Of a stretch of 64,000 nucleotides of DNA, positions 15,356 through 24,799 are shown piece by piece; the first letter of the stretch is position 1, and each line of letters opens with the position of its first letter. The DNA comes from Bacteroidales bacterium (GTDB taxonomy: Bacteria > Bacteroidota > Bacteroidia > Bacteroidales > UBA932): positions 372,001 through 436,000 of the forward strand of contig JAFROX010000001.1 in NCBI GenBank assembly GCA_017429475.1. The letters run 5' to 3'. The notes beneath the pieces are model-generated. The model did not search any database and was not told the DNA's origin. It saw only the letters and a program-made list of their open reading frames with translations. The position numbers and the translations under genes are program-made.

Positions 15356-17709
15356 CAATTAAAGAACTCGTCCTCCTCCTCGCTTGTTCCACCTGTTGAA
15401 AGGTCATCGTCGCCTCCGGTGCAGGCCAGGCTCATATTCCATCCTACAGGAGGAACGAAGCTCTCTCCGTTGCGGATGCCGATGCTCTTGTCGGCCATCA
15501 CCTTCTTCATGAAAATTCCCCATATAGGCAGGGCCATATATGAACCACCGCCATACGCAAGGCTCTCGAAGTGAACCTGACGGTCTTCCGCGCCGACCCA
15601 TACGCCTGCGGTAAGTTTCGGTATGTAGCCGATGAACCATCCGTCACTCTGGTCGTTGGTGGTACCGGTCTTGCCTGCAGCACCTTCTACTCCGTATTTC
15701 CAACGGAGACGGCTGGCAGTACCTTCATTGACGACGCCCTGCATAAGGTTCACCATCAGATATGCGGTGGGATCGCTGATGGCTTCGCGCTTGCGTGTAG
15801 AGAAGTTCGCCAGCAGGTTGCCGGAGTTGTCCTCGATGCGCTCCACGAAATACGAATTGATGAACACACCTCTTGAAGGATAGGTATTATATGCAGACAC
15901 CATCTCCATCACCGACATGTCGCAACTGCCCACGCACAGCGAGTACACGGGATCCATATAGCTGCTGATGCCGAGCTTGCGGCACATTCCCACCATCGCC
16001 TCGGGACCGAACTGCTTCATCAGATAGGCCGAAATATTGTTGGAACTGTGGGTAAGGCCCCATTTGAGTGTCACGGTATTGCCTATATACGAGCTCTTGT
16101 CGGTACTCTTCGGAGTCCATACGGAACCGTCGCCGAGCACGAAGCTGTAGGGGATGTTCACCACCTTGTTGCAGGGAGTGTAGCCCTCCTGCATCGCAAG
16201 GGTATAGAGGAAGGGCTTGATGGTCGAGCCGACCTGACGGTAGCCCTGCCCTGCGTTGTCATATTTGAAATATCTGTAGTCCGGACCTCCGACATAGGCC
16301 TTTACCTTGCCGGTGTTGGGCTCTACGGCCACGAACGCAGCCCTGAGGAAAGACTTGTAGTACTTGATGGAGTCGTTTGGCGTCATCACCGTGTCCACAT
16401 AGCCCTTCTTGTCCCAGGTGAAGATACGCATCTCGGTGGGGACATCGAACGACTTCAGGATCTCGTTGTCGGAGACGCCGGCCTTCTTCATGCTGGTATA
16501 GCGGTCGCTCCAGCGGCGGGCCTGCTGCATTGAGCGGTCGATGGTTCCCTGGTCTATGTTGTTGGAGAACGGGCGGTTGCGCTTGTTCTTGAGTTCATTG
16601 AAGAACAACGGCTGCAGGTCTCCGCCAAGATGCTCCCTGATGGCCTCTTCGGCATATTTCTGCATACGGGAGTCTATGGTGGTATAGATGCGCAGGCCGT
16701 CCTTGTCAAGGTTGTACTGGCTGCCGTCCGGCTTGGTGTTCTTGTTGAGCCAGCCATAGAGAGGATCTTCAACCCATCTTGTGGAATCCCTGCGGTAGTC
16801 TTCAATCTGGGTGTAATCGGAGCGCTTCGGCTTGGTGGCATTCATAGTCTTGCGGAGCATATCCCTGAAATACGAACCGATGCCGGCATTGTGGTCCTGC
16901 CTCTGGTACTCGAGCACTATGGGCAGTGCGCTGACAGAGTCGCAGACAGCCTTGCTGATGTATCCGTATTTCTGCATCTGCTTGAGCACGTGGTTGCGGC
17001 GCTCCAGCGACTGCTCCGGATTCACGGCAGGGTTGTAGCGGGTAGGCTTGTTCACGATTCCCACCAGGGTGGCGCTCTCCTCGAGCAGCAGGTCCTCGGT
17101 CTTCTTGTCGAAGTAGGTGCGGGCCGCCGTGTTGATGCCATATGCTTCGCTGCCGAAAAAGACGGCGTTCAGATACATCGTTATGATTTCATCCTTCGTG
17201 TAGTTGCGCTCCAGCTTGACGGCCGTTATCCATTCCTTGAGCTTGTTCTTCACGAGCTTGAGGTACTTGGCTCCCGGGAAATGGGACTCGGATACCTCGC
17301 GGGGGAACAGCGTCTTTGCAAGCTGCTGGGTGATGGTACTTCCTCCACCCTGGCTGGAGTTGCGCATCATAAAAGTCTTGACCGCCACACGGCCGAGGGC
17401 ACGGAAGTCTATTCCGGAATGTTTGCGGAAGCGGGCGTCCTCGGTGGCTATCGCAGCGTCGATGAGATTCTGCGGCAGGTCATCGAAAGAAACATAGGAG
17501 CGGTTCTCGATGTGATATGTATTGAACACCTCCCCGTCGCTGCTGATGAGCTGCGTCGCGAGATTGCTCTTGGGGTCTTCCAGTTCTTCGAACGAAGGCA
17601 GGTCGGCGAAAGCTGCCACGAACAGCAGGCAGAGGAGTATCAGCAGAAAGGGTGCTGTCAGCAGGATCCACCAGTATTTGACTATTTTTTTCTTGGTCTC
17701 GATCTTCAT
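15355..17709 (-). CDS. Class A penicillin-binding protein (PBP1A-like)
   Basis: This 784-residue bifunctional peptidoglycan synthase has a membrane anchor at about 13-35. A GT51 glycosyltransferase domain follows, with catalytic Glu90 in ATEDARFRKHSG and GGSTITQQLAKTLFPRE. The transpeptidase domain has STIK (Ser495 nucleophile, Lys498), the SSN motif in THSSNNISAYL, and KTGTT near residue 680. It polymerises and cross-links glycan strands in the periplasm. It is first in the operon with ddl, prmC and radA, so a D-Ala-D-Ala maker and user are coexpressed. A near-consensus minus-strand -7 box (TAAATTCG) lies at 17730-17737. Confidence 0.96.
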   Translation of the reverse strand: MKIETKKKIVKYWWILLTAPFLLILLCLLFVAAFADLPSFEELEDPKSNLATQLISSDGEVFNTYHIENRSYVSFDDLPQNLIDAAIATEDARFRKHSGIDFRALGRVAVKTFMMRNSSQGGGSTITQQLAKTLFPREVSESHFPGAKYLKLVKNKLKEWITAVKLERNYTKDEIITMYLNAVFFGSEAYGINTAARTYFDKKTEDLLLEESATLVGIVNKPTRYNPAVNPEQSLERRNHVLKQMQKYGYISKAVCDSVSALPIVLEYQRQDHNAGIGSYFRDMLRKTMNATKPKRSDYTQIEDYRRDSTRWVEDPLYGWLNKNTKPDGSQYNLDKDGLRIYTTIDSRMQKYAEEAIREHLGGDLQPLFFNELKNKRNRPFSNNIDQGTIDRSMQQARRWSDRYTSMKKAGVSDNEILKSFDVPTEMRIFTWDKKGYVDTVMTPNDSIKYYKSFLRAAFVAVEPNTGKVKAYVGGPDYRYFKYDNAGQGYRQVGSTIKPFLYTLAMQEGYTPCNKVVNIPYSFVLGDGSVWTPKSTDKSSYIGNTVTLKWGLTHSSNNISAYLMKQFGPEAMVGMCRKLGISSYMDPVYSLCVGSCDMSVMEMVSAYNTYPSRGVFINSYFVERIEDNSGNLLANFSTRKREAISDPTAYLMVNLMQGVVNEGTASRLRWKYGVEGAAGKTGTTNDQSDGWFIGYIPKLTAGVWVGAEDRQVHFESLAYGGGSYMALPIWGIFMKKVMADKSIGIRNGESFVPPVGWNMSLACTGGDDDLSTGGTSEEEDEFFN

Positions 17710-17729
17710 TTCAAAACTGCTTTGAAACG

Positions 17730-17779
17730 CGAATTTAGCAATTAAATTTGGATTATACCTCTATTTATACTTTACTTTG
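17730..17779. promoter_or_regulatory. topA: Divergent promoter region for PBP1A (-) and topA (+)
   Basis: For topA, TTTG at 17747-17750 and TTACTTTG at 17772-17779 are separated by 21 bases, and the ATG lies 23 bases on. For PBP1A, CGAATTTA at 17730-17737 reads TAAATTCG on the minus strand, one base off TAnnTTTG. Confidence 0.55.
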
Positions 17780-17802
17780 CCCCTCCTTAGAAAATCGTTA
17801 TT

Positions 17803-20085
17803 ATGGGAGAGAATCTCGTCATCGTAGAGTCACCGGCCAAAGCCAAAACCATCGAGAAGTTCCTCGGTAAGGGATATACAGTCAAATCCAGCTTCGGGCA
17901 CATCCGCGACCTTTCAAAGAAGAAACTGGGTGTGGACACCGAGCACGGATTCGCGCCGCATTACGAAATTTCGGCCGACAAGCGCAAGCTTGTGACTGAA
18001 TTGAAGAAAGATGCTGCCGAGGCCTCTACGGTATGGCTTGCATCCGATGAGGACCGCGAGGGAGAAGCCATTGCCTGGCACCTTTTCGAGACTCTCGGAC
18101 TCGACCCAGACAAGACCAAGCGCATCGCTTTCCACGAAATCACAAAAAACGCGATCCTGGAAGCCATCGAGAGCCCGCGCGGCATCGACATGAACCTTGT
18201 CAACGCACAGCAGGCCCGCCGCATCCTCGACCGTCTCGTTGGATTCGAGCTCTCCCCCATCCTGTGGAAAAAGGTTCAGCCCAAACTCTCTGCAGGCCGC
18301 GTTCAGTCAGTTGCCGTAAGGCTCATCGTCGACAAGGAAAGGGAAATTTCGGCATTCAAGGCCGCTTCGTTCTTCAAGGTTGAAGGCACTTTCGTTCCGG
18401 AAGGCCTCAAGAACAAGATCAAGGGCCACGTGGAGAAGAAATTCGCCGGCGAGAAAGACGCACTGGCTTTCCTGGAAAGCTGCAAGGACGCCGAGTTCCA
18501 CGTTTCTTCGATAGACAAGAAGGAACTCACCCGCACCCCGGCCGCTCCTTTCACCACTTCACTTCTCCAGCAGGAAGCCGCCCGCAAGCTCGGCTTCTCT
18601 GTCAGCCAGACAATGACGATTGCACAGAGGCTTTACGAAGCCGGTCTCATCACCTATATGCGTACCGACTCCGTGAACCTGTCTTCACTCGCCATCAACA
18701 CCGCCAAGGCATTCATCGTCAGCGAATACGGTGAGCAGTACTCGAAGCCCCGCAACTACAAGACCCGCACGAAGGGAGCGCAGGAAGCCCACGAGGCCAT
18801 CCGCCCCACCTACATACAGAACGTGACCATCGACGGCACAGCATCAGAGAAGAAACTCTACAACCTCATCTGGAAACGCACCATCGCCAGCCAGATGGCA
18901 GATGCAGTCCTCGAAAAGACAGTAGTGGACATCAAAGCCGCAGGCGTCAGGGAGCCCTTCGTGGCTGAAGCCGAGAAAGTTGTGTTCGACGGATTCCTGA
19001 AGGTCTACATCGAAAGCACCGATGACGAGGAGACTGCTGAAGAGCTGACACTTATGCCCTCTATCGCAAAAGGTCAGAAGATGGAACGCAAGGAGATCGA
19101 CGCCATCGAGCGCTTCACTCCCCGCCCGGTACGCTATACCGAAGCCAGCCTCGTCAAGAAGCTCGAAGAACTCGGCATCGGCCGTCCTTCAACCTATGCG
19201 CCTACGATATCTACCATTATGAAGCGCGGATACGTGGCCAAAGGCGACAGCAAGGGCGAATCGCGCAGCTACAGGACATTTACCCTGAAGGCGGACAACA
19301 TTGCCGCACAGACCAAGACTGAAATCGTCGGCAAGGAAAAAGGCAAGCTGTTCGCAGAGAACGTGGGCATAGTTGTGACCGACTATCTCGATGAGAACTT
19401 CAAGGCCATAATGGACTACGGCTTCACAGCGCAGGTGGAGCAGGATTTCGACGACATCGCCAATGGAAAGAGGGTCTGGAACGAGGTGATAAGCGATTTC
19501 TACACCGACTTCCACAACACGGTTGAGGAAAAGCTCAACGACCGCACCCACACCCACGCAGAACGCCGCATCGGAGTCGACCCCGCAAGCGGAAAGGTTC
19601 TCATCGCCCGTATGGGACGTTTCGGCCCGCTGGTGCAGAAAGGCGAGAACGATGACCCCGACAAGCGCTACGCAAGCATGAAGAAAGGCCAGCTTATCGA
19701 GAACATCACCGTCGAGGAAGCAGCCAAGCTGTTCGAACTTCCCCGCACCATCGGCACCTACGAAGGAATGCCTCTCACGGCTTCCATCGGCCGTTTCGGC
19801 CCGTACATAAAATACGGCTCAAGCTTCGTTTCGCTGGGCAAGACCTACGACCCTATGCTCATCACCGAGGAGGAAGCTATCGCCCTGATAGAAGACCACA
19901 AGCAGAAAGAGAGCAAGAAGCACATAGCAGCCTTCGGAGACATCGAAGTCCTCAACGGACGCTTCGGTCCCTACATCAAGCAGGGCAAGAACAATTACAA
20001 GATTCCAAAAGGGACCAATCCCGAGACTCTCGACGAAGCCGCCTGCAGGGAAATCATCGCAAAGGCATCAAAGTCATCAAAATAA
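17803..20085 (+). CDS. topA: DNA topoisomerase I
   Basis: This 760-residue type IA topoisomerase begins with the Toprim domain (LVIVESPAKAKTIEKFLG and the acidic ASDEDREGEAIAWH). The active-site Tyr285 lies in GLITYMRTDSVNLS. It relaxes negative supercoils behind transcription. The C-terminus has no tetracysteine zinc fingers. Instead there are repeated GRFGPLVQ/GRFGPYIK-type motifs (about residues 605-745), the topo C-terminal repeats typical of Bacteroidota TopA. It has its own promoter; the Lrp gene follows after 35 bases. Confidence 0.97.
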   Translation: MGENLVIVESPAKAKTIEKFLGKGYTVKSSFGHIRDLSKKKLGVDTEHGFAPHYEISADKRKLVTELKKDAAEASTVWLASDEDREGEAIAWHLFETLGLDPDKTKRIAFHEITKNAILEAIESPRGIDMNLVNAQQARRILDRLVGFELSPILWKKVQPKLSAGRVQSVAVRLIVDKEREISAFKAASFFKVEGTFVPEGLKNKIKGHVEKKFAGEKDALAFLESCKDAEFHVSSIDKKELTRTPAAPFTTSLLQQEAARKLGFSVSQTMTIAQRLYEAGLITYMRTDSVNLSSLAINTAKAFIVSEYGEQYSKPRNYKTRTKGAQEAHEAIRPTYIQNVTIDGTASEKKLYNLIWKRTIASQMADAVLEKTVVDIKAAGVREPFVAEAEKVVFDGFLKVYIESTDDEETAEELTLMPSIAKGQKMERKEIDAIERFTPRPVRYTEASLVKKLEELGIGRPSTYAPTISTIMKRGYVAKGDSKGESRSYRTFTLKADNIAAQTKTEIVGKEKGKLFAENVGIVVTDYLDENFKAIMDYGFTAQVEQDFDDIANGKRVWNEVISDFYTDFHNTVEEKLNDRTHTHAERRIGVDPASGKVLIARMGRFGPLVQKGENDDPDKRYASMKKGQLIENITVEEAAKLFELPRTIGTYEGMPLTASIGRFGPYIKYGSSFVSLGKTYDPMLITEEEAIALIEDHKQKESKKHIAAFGDIEVLNGRFGPYIKQGKNNYKIPKGTNPETLDEAACREIIAKASKSSK

Positions 20086-20093
20086 ATTTTTAG

Positions 20094-20101
20094 TATTTTT
20101 G
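20094..20101 (+). promoter_or_regulatory. Possible -7 box for the Lrp-type regulator
   Basis: TATTTTTG matches TAnnTTTG and ends 19 bases before the ATG at 20121. No -33 TTG is evident, so the gene may instead be read from the topA transcript. Confidence 0.4.
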
Positions 20102-20120
20102 GACATTCAAACCTGGAACA

Positions 20121-20669
20121 ATGACCGCAACGATAACACATCAGCTTGACGCAACCGACAGAAGAATCCTTTCATTCCTCATCAAGAACGCGAGACTTCC
20201 GTTCCTCGAGATCGCACGCGAATGCGGCATTTCCGGAGCAGCCATCCACCAGCGCGTGCGCAAGATGGAGCAGATGGGCATCATCACCGGCTCCAGGCTT
20301 CTCGTCAAGCCTCAGGCCCTAGGTCTCAACGTGTGTGCGTTCATGGGTGTCAGCCTGTCAAGGGCAAACGCCTATTCCCAGGTGATAGAATCCCTCAGGC
20401 GCATACCCGAAATTGTTGAATGCCATTTCATCACCGGCAACCACGCCCTGATGCTCAAGATTTACTGCAAGGACAACGACGATCTGATGCACATCCTCAT
20501 AGACACCATCCAGAACATTGACGGAGTCGAGCGCACCGAGACCTGGATTTCTCTTGAAGAAGCCATCGAAAGGCAGGTATTCGTCAACGATGCCACCTAC
20601 GCCAAAGCCCCCCAGGCCGGAAAGCCGGCCACGGCGAAAAAAGAAAGCCGTAAAAAAGGGTCAAAGTAG
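20121..20669 (+). CDS. Lrp/AsnC family transcriptional regulator
   Basis: The N-terminal winged helix (about 8-60) reads LDATDRRILSFLIKNARLPF then IARECGISGAAIHQRVRKM, the AsnC-type helix-turn-helix. The C-terminal part (about 70-150) is the RAM/AsnC ligand domain, with VECHFITGNHALMLKIYC. Members bind amino acids and act as feast/famine regulators. At 182 residues it is longer than the usual 150 or so because of a Lys/Ala-rich tail (about 160-182) that is probably flexible. Its stop overlaps the end of ispD on the other strand by nine bases. The target genes are unknown. Confidence 0.93.
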   Translation: MTATITHQLDATDRRILSFLIKNARLPFLEIARECGISGAAIHQRVRKMEQMGIITGSRLLVKPQALGLNVCAFMGVSLSRANAYSQVIESLRRIPEIVECHFITGNHALMLKIYCKDNDDLMHILIDTIQNIDGVERTETWISLEEAIERQVFVNDATYAKAPQAGKPATAKKESRKKGSK

Positions 20670-21326
20670 AGCTTCAGCCAGTTCAAGGTCCTCAGGAGTC
20701 GTGATCTTCACGTTGTAGCGCAACCCCTCTACAGTCTTTATCGGATAGCCGGCTTTCTGCACGACGGTCAGATCGTCCGTGAAGGATGTGTCGTATGACT
20801 GCCGGTAGGCCTTTTTAAGTATTTCCGAATGGAAAACCTGCGGGGTCTGAACCGACAGGAAACGGCTTCGGTCGGCAGGAACGCTGCCGTCGCCGTCCAC
20901 CTCCCTGATGCTCTCCACGAGAGGCACTGCCGGAGCCACGGCACCGCACTTTTCCGCCTCCTGGAACAAGCCTTCCAGAAACTCGGGAGTGACGAAGGGA
21001 CGCACCCCGTCGTGGACTGCCACGAGAGCCCCGTCGGGAACATATTCCAAGGCGTTCTTGACAGAGTGGAAACGGGTGAAACCGCCAGTAGGCAGAACAT
21101 ACTTTTCAAGGAAGTCGTTCCGGCGGCAATAAGCCTTCCAGTATTCCTTGTATTCGTCTGACATTACGATGATAATGTCGACAGGGACGCTCATCGCAAG
21201 GAACCTCTCCACGGTATGACGCAGCAACGGTTTGCCGGCAATTTCGATAAATTGCTTCGGCAATTTTGAATTCATTCTCGTGCCAGATCCGGCGGCCACG
21301 ATGACTGCGTATCTTTTTCTCTCCAT
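20661..21326 (-). CDS. ispD: 2-C-methyl-D-erythritol 4-phosphate cytidylyltransferase IspD
   Basis: The start at 21326 gives MERKRYAVIVAAGSGTRMNS; an upstream in-frame ATG would add 14 residues and place the start above the likely promoter. The 221-residue product has the CTP-binding loop AAGSGTRMNSKLPKQF and the catalytic VHDGVRPFVT. It makes CDP-methylerythritol in the non-mevalonate isoprenoid pathway, which feeds the undecaprenyl and quinone side chains handled by other genes here. It is a single gene, convergent with the Lrp regulator. Confidence 0.95.
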   Translation of the reverse strand: MERKRYAVIVAAGSGTRMNSKLPKQFIEIAGKPLLRHTVERFLAMSVPVDIIIVMSDEYKEYWKAYCRRNDFLEKYVLPTGGFTRFHSVKNALEYVPDGALVAVHDGVRPFVTPEFLEGLFQEAEKCGAVAPAVPLVESIREVDGDGSVPADRSRFLSVQTPQVFHSEILKKAYRQSYDTSFTDDLTVVQKAGYPIKTVEGLRYNVKITTPEDLELAEALL

Positions 21327-21343
21327 TGTGGATAAACTGTGCA

Positions 21344-21382
21344 CAAAATTAAATATTATTTGAGTCATTTTATCTACTTTTG
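21344..21382. promoter_or_regulatory. Divergent -7 box pair: ispD (-) and purH (+)
   Basis: CAAAATTA at 21344-21351 reads TAATTTTG toward ispD, 17 bases before its chosen ATG. TACTTTTG at 21375-21382 points toward purH (ATG 21401). The boxes are 23 bases apart and point away from each other. Confidence 0.6.
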
Positions 21383-21400
21383 TATGATTAAGAATTGGCT

Positions 21401-22930
21401 ATGAATTCAGAACTGAAAAAGATAACTTCTGCACTCATTTCGGTGTACTACAAGGACGGTATCGAAGAGATCGCAGACCTCCTTGCAAGCAACGGCGTCG
21501 CGCTCTATTCAACCGGCGGAACCTATGATTTCCTGGCCCAGAAAGGCTACAAGGTGACAAAGGTCGAAGACGTCACCGGATACCCTTCTATCCTCGGCGG
21601 AAGGGTCAAGACCCTCCACCCCAAAATTTTCGGAGGCATCCTGGCAAGGCGCGGCAACCCGACCGACCTGGAGCAGATGCAGCAATATGAAATCCCGGCG
21701 CTCGACCTCGTGATCGTAGACCTCTATCCTTTCGAGGAGTATGTCGCAAAGGGCGCCTCACACCAGGAGATAATCGAGAAGATAGACATCGGCGGCATCA
21801 GCCTCATCAGGGCCGCTGCCAAGAACTATAAAGACGTGGTCATCGTGCCCTGCAAGGAATGCTACGGCAAGCTGGCCGACGTGCTCCGCGAGAAGAACGG
21901 CTGCACAAGCGTCGAGGACAGGCTCTCATTCGCCAAATACGCGTTCTCAGTGAGCAGTTCTTACGACACGGCCATCTTCAACTACCTCAACTCCGACGGA
22001 GAAGTGGACATTTTCGCTCGCAGCTACACTTCGTCCACCCATCTCCGCTACGGAGAGAACCCTCACCAGAATGCGGCCTTCTACGGCGACCCCGCCACTC
22101 TTCCCCAGCAGCTTCACGGCAAGGAGATTTCCTACAACAATATGCTTGACATCGAAGCGGCCATCGAGCTGATTTCAGATTTCAAAGAGCCCACCGTGGC
22201 CATCATCAAGCACAACAATGCCTGTGGATGCGCTTCGAGGAGCACCATAGCCGAGGCTTGGAGAGACGCCCTCGCAGGCGACCCCGTCTCTGCTTTCGGA
22301 GGAATCATCATCTCCAACGTGCCTGTCGACGAGTCGGTGGCCGAGGAGATCAACAAGATTTTCTTCGAGGTCATCATCGCTCCCGACTATTCTCCCGAAG
22401 CCCTTGAGACCCTCGGGCAGAAGAAGAACCGCATCATCCTCGTCACCCGCGGCACCGTTCCTTCTGCCGTCAAGTTCCGTTCTATGCTGGGCGGCGCCCT
22501 CGTGCAGGAAAGGGACTCCAAAGTCGAAACCCCCGACGACCTCAAACCCGTCACCAAGGTTGTTCCCACTGCGGCACAGGTTTCCGACCTGCTGTTCGCG
22601 AACAAGCTGGTCAAGCATTCGAAGTCAAATTCCATCGTGCTTGCCAAGGACGGTATGCTGCTCGCCAGCGGCGTCGGCCAGACTTCAAGGGTTGACGCGC
22701 TCAAACAGGCAATCGCCAAGGCTCTCAGCTTCGGCTTCGACCTGAAAGGCGCCGTTATGGCATCTGACGCCTTCTTCCCCTTCCCTGACTGCGTCGAGAT
22801 CGCAGACCAGGCAGGAATCACTGCAGTCATCCATCCGGGCGGCAGCATTAGGGACCAGGAAAGTGTAGACTACTGCGACAAACATGGCATAGCCATGGTT
22901 ATCACCGGTTTCAGACATTTCAAACACTAG
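21401..22930 (+). CDS. purH: Bifunctional AICAR transformylase/IMP cyclohydrolase PurH
   Basis: The ATG at 21401 is preferred to a TTG two codons upstream. The 509-residue protein has the N-terminal cyclohydrolase domain (IADLLASNGVALYSTGGTYDF, then GGRVKTLHPKIFGGIL) and the C-terminal transformylase domain with the catalytic Lys-His in IKHNNACGCASR and the C-terminal HPGGSIRDQE. It performs the last two steps to IMP. It is followed after 19 bases by mreB on the same strand, so the elongasome genes may be read through from purH; the family link is not functional. Confidence 0.97.
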   Translation: MNSELKKITSALISVYYKDGIEEIADLLASNGVALYSTGGTYDFLAQKGYKVTKVEDVTGYPSILGGRVKTLHPKIFGGILARRGNPTDLEQMQQYEIPALDLVIVDLYPFEEYVAKGASHQEIIEKIDIGGISLIRAAAKNYKDVVIVPCKECYGKLADVLREKNGCTSVEDRLSFAKYAFSVSSSYDTAIFNYLNSDGEVDIFARSYTSSTHLRYGENPHQNAAFYGDPATLPQQLHGKEISYNNMLDIEAAIELISDFKEPTVAIIKHNNACGCASRSTIAEAWRDALAGDPVSAFGGIIISNVPVDESVAEEINKIFFEVIIAPDYSPEALETLGQKKNRIILVTRGTVPSAVKFRSMLGGALVQERDSKVETPDDLKPVTKVVPTAAQVSDLLFANKLVKHSKSNSIVLAKDGMLLASGVGQTSRVDALKQAIAKALSFGFDLKGAVMASDAFFPFPDCVEIADQAGITAVIHPGGSIRDQESVDYCDKHGIAMVITGFRHFKH

Positions 22931-22949
22931 AAAACAAATAAACTATAAT

Positions 22950-23969
22950 ATGGCATTCTCGTTTCTAACCCAAGAACTTGCTATCGACCTTGGCACTGCC
23001 AACCTCGTCATCTTCATGAACGACAAGAAGGTGATCGACGAGCCCTCTATCGTGGCTATCGACATTCCCACCAACAAGCCTATCGCAGTGGGAACCCAGG
23101 CCAAGCTGATGCACGAACGTACCAATCCGACTATCCGCACCGTCAGGCCCCTCAAGGATGGCGTGATCGCTGACTTCGAAGCTGCAGAGCTGATGCTCAG
23201 GGAGTTCATCAAGATGATCAACCGCAAGCGCACGCTCTTCGCTCCGAACCTCAAGATCGTCGTCAGCATTCCCAAGGGTAGTACTGAGGTTGAGATCCGT
23301 GCCGTCCGCGACTCCTGCGAACACGCCGGTGGCCGCGACGTATATATGATGTTCGAGCCTATGGCCGCTGCTCTGGGTATCGGACTTGACGTCACCGCAC
23401 CTTCAGGAAATATGGTTGTCGACATCGGAGGCGGTACCACCGAAGTTGCAGTCATCTCCCTCGGAGGCATCGTTGCCAGCGAGAGCATCCGTACCGCAGG
23501 CGACGTGTTCACGAGCGACATCCAGCAATATATGAGGCAGCAGCACAACATCAAGGTCGGTGAAATCACTGCCGAGGACATCAAGATCAAGATCGGTGCA
23601 GCCATCGCCGAGCTCGACGAGACTCCGGATCCGTACATCGTAAGCGGACCTAACCTGATGACCGCCCACCCCGTGGAGGCAGAAGTCACCTCACAGGAGA
23701 TCGCCCACTGCCTTGACAAATCTCTCGTAAGGCTTGAGACAGCCATCCTCACCGTGCTGGAGAAGACTCCGCCCGAGCTTTATGCCGATATCGTCCACAA
23801 GGGTATCTTCCTCACAGGCGGCGGCGCCCTGCTCAAAGGTTTGGACCAGAGGCTTGCCAAGAAGATCAACATCCCCTTCCACGTGTCTGAGGACCCGCTC
23901 CGCGCGGTTGCCCGCGGCACTTGCCAGGCGCTCAAGAACACAGCAACATATAAATTCCTGTTTAGATGA
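22950..23969 (+). CDS. mreB: Rod shape-determining actin homologue MreB
   Basis: This 339-residue actin-fold ATPase has the motifs AIDLGTANLVIFMNDK (phosphate 1), VVDIGGGTTEVAVISLGG (phosphate 2) and IFLTGGGALLKGLDQRL (adenosine). It forms membrane-bound filaments that guide sidewall peptidoglycan synthesis. It is the first of the mreB-mreC-mreD-PBP2-rodA run, implying a rod-shaped or at least elongating cell. Its stop overlaps mreC by four bases (ATGA). Confidence 0.98.
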   Translation: MAFSFLTQELAIDLGTANLVIFMNDKKVIDEPSIVAIDIPTNKPIAVGTQAKLMHERTNPTIRTVRPLKDGVIADFEAAELMLREFIKMINRKRTLFAPNLKIVVSIPKGSTEVEIRAVRDSCEHAGGRDVYMMFEPMAAALGIGLDVTAPSGNMVVDIGGGTTEVAVISLGGIVASESIRTAGDVFTSDIQQYMRQQHNIKVGEITAEDIKIKIGAAIAELDETPDPYIVSGPNLMTAHPVEAEVTSQEIAHCLDKSLVRLETAILTVLEKTPPELYADIVHKGIFLTGGGALLKGLDQRLAKKINIPFHVSEDPLRAVARGTCQALKNTATYKFLFR

Positions 23970-24799
23970 CAGGTCGCCCCGCCCTTGTCCGCAATGTAGT
24001 GAACGTATTGGTTTTCATTGCACTGGAGGCGCTATGCCTTGTGATGATTGCCAATAACAGCGTCGTGCAGCGTTACAGGATTTTGGGCGGAATCAGGGAG
24101 GCCCAGGCTTCCCTGTGGCAGAAGACCAGCGACATCAGGTACTATTTCTCGCTCAAGAAGGACAATCTCGCACTGGTGCAGGAGAACGAAGACCTCAAGC
24201 GCCGGCTCAGCCTCTATGAGGCACGCGAGGCCAGCGAGGTGGCGCCCGACTCGGTCGTAGACTTCCTGCCGGGCCTTTATTCCTACACCTCCGCCGACAT
24301 CGTGAAGAGCACCAGCCGCAAGCAGCACAACTATCTGCTCATCGACAAGGGCTCTCGTGCCGGCATCACCGAAGGAATGGGCGTGATTACTCCCAACGGA
24401 GTGGTGGGCATCATCGATGCTGTCAGCGACAACTACTCTTATGTGGTTTCGTTCCTGAATACTGAGCAGTCCATCAGTGCCCGCCTCGTGAAAAGCGACC
24501 ACTTCGGCCTGCTGCGCTGGGAAGGTGTCAACCCGCACAAGGCGATGCTGTCGGAGATTTCGCTCTACTGCGGCGCCGCCATCGGTGACTCCGTGGCTAC
24601 CAGCGGCCACTCCAGCATCTTCCCTCCGGACATTCCTGTGGGCGTCATCAGCAAGATAAAGCCGGTGAGCGGCCTGTACCTCAACCTGGAAATAGACCTT
24701 TTCCAGGATTTCACTTCGCTTCGCCACGTATATGTCGTGGCCAACAACGACAGGGAAGAAATCGAACGGCTCGAGGAGGAGGGCGAAGATGAAGGATAG
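23966..24799 (+). CDS. mreC: Rod shape-determining protein MreC
   Basis: This 277-residue protein has one N-terminal membrane helix (about 12-28), a periplasmic coiled coil (about 62-95, ALVQENEDLKRRLSLYEA), then the beta-barrel MreC core with LLIDKGSRAGITEGMGVITP and GVVGIIDAVSDNYSYVV. It links cytoplasmic MreB to periplasmic PBP2. The acidic C-terminus (EEIERLEEEGEDEG) overlaps the mreD start, and the four-gene spacing shows a tightly coupled operon. Confidence 0.95.
   Translation: MTGRPALVRNVVNVLVFIALEALCLVMIANNSVVQRYRILGGIREAQASLWQKTSDIRYYFSLKKDNLALVQENEDLKRRLSLYEAREASEVAPDSVVDFLPGLYSYTSADIVKSTSRKQHNYLLIDKGSRAGITEGMGVITPNGVVGIIDAVSDNYSYVVSFLNTEQSISARLVKSDHFGLLRWEGVNPHKAMLSEISLYCGAAIGDSVATSGHSSIFPPDIPVGVISKIKPVSGLYLNLEIDLFQDFTSLRHVYVVANNDREEIERLEEEGEDEG

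Noticed and set aside
14369-15574. 401-codon open frame opposite ddl and the PBP1A end
   Set aside because: Antisense shadow crossing two real gene ends; no recognisable motif.
15355-17709. Fragmented or frameshifted PBP1A
   Set aside because: Both catalytic domains and all motifs are in one continuous frame of normal length.
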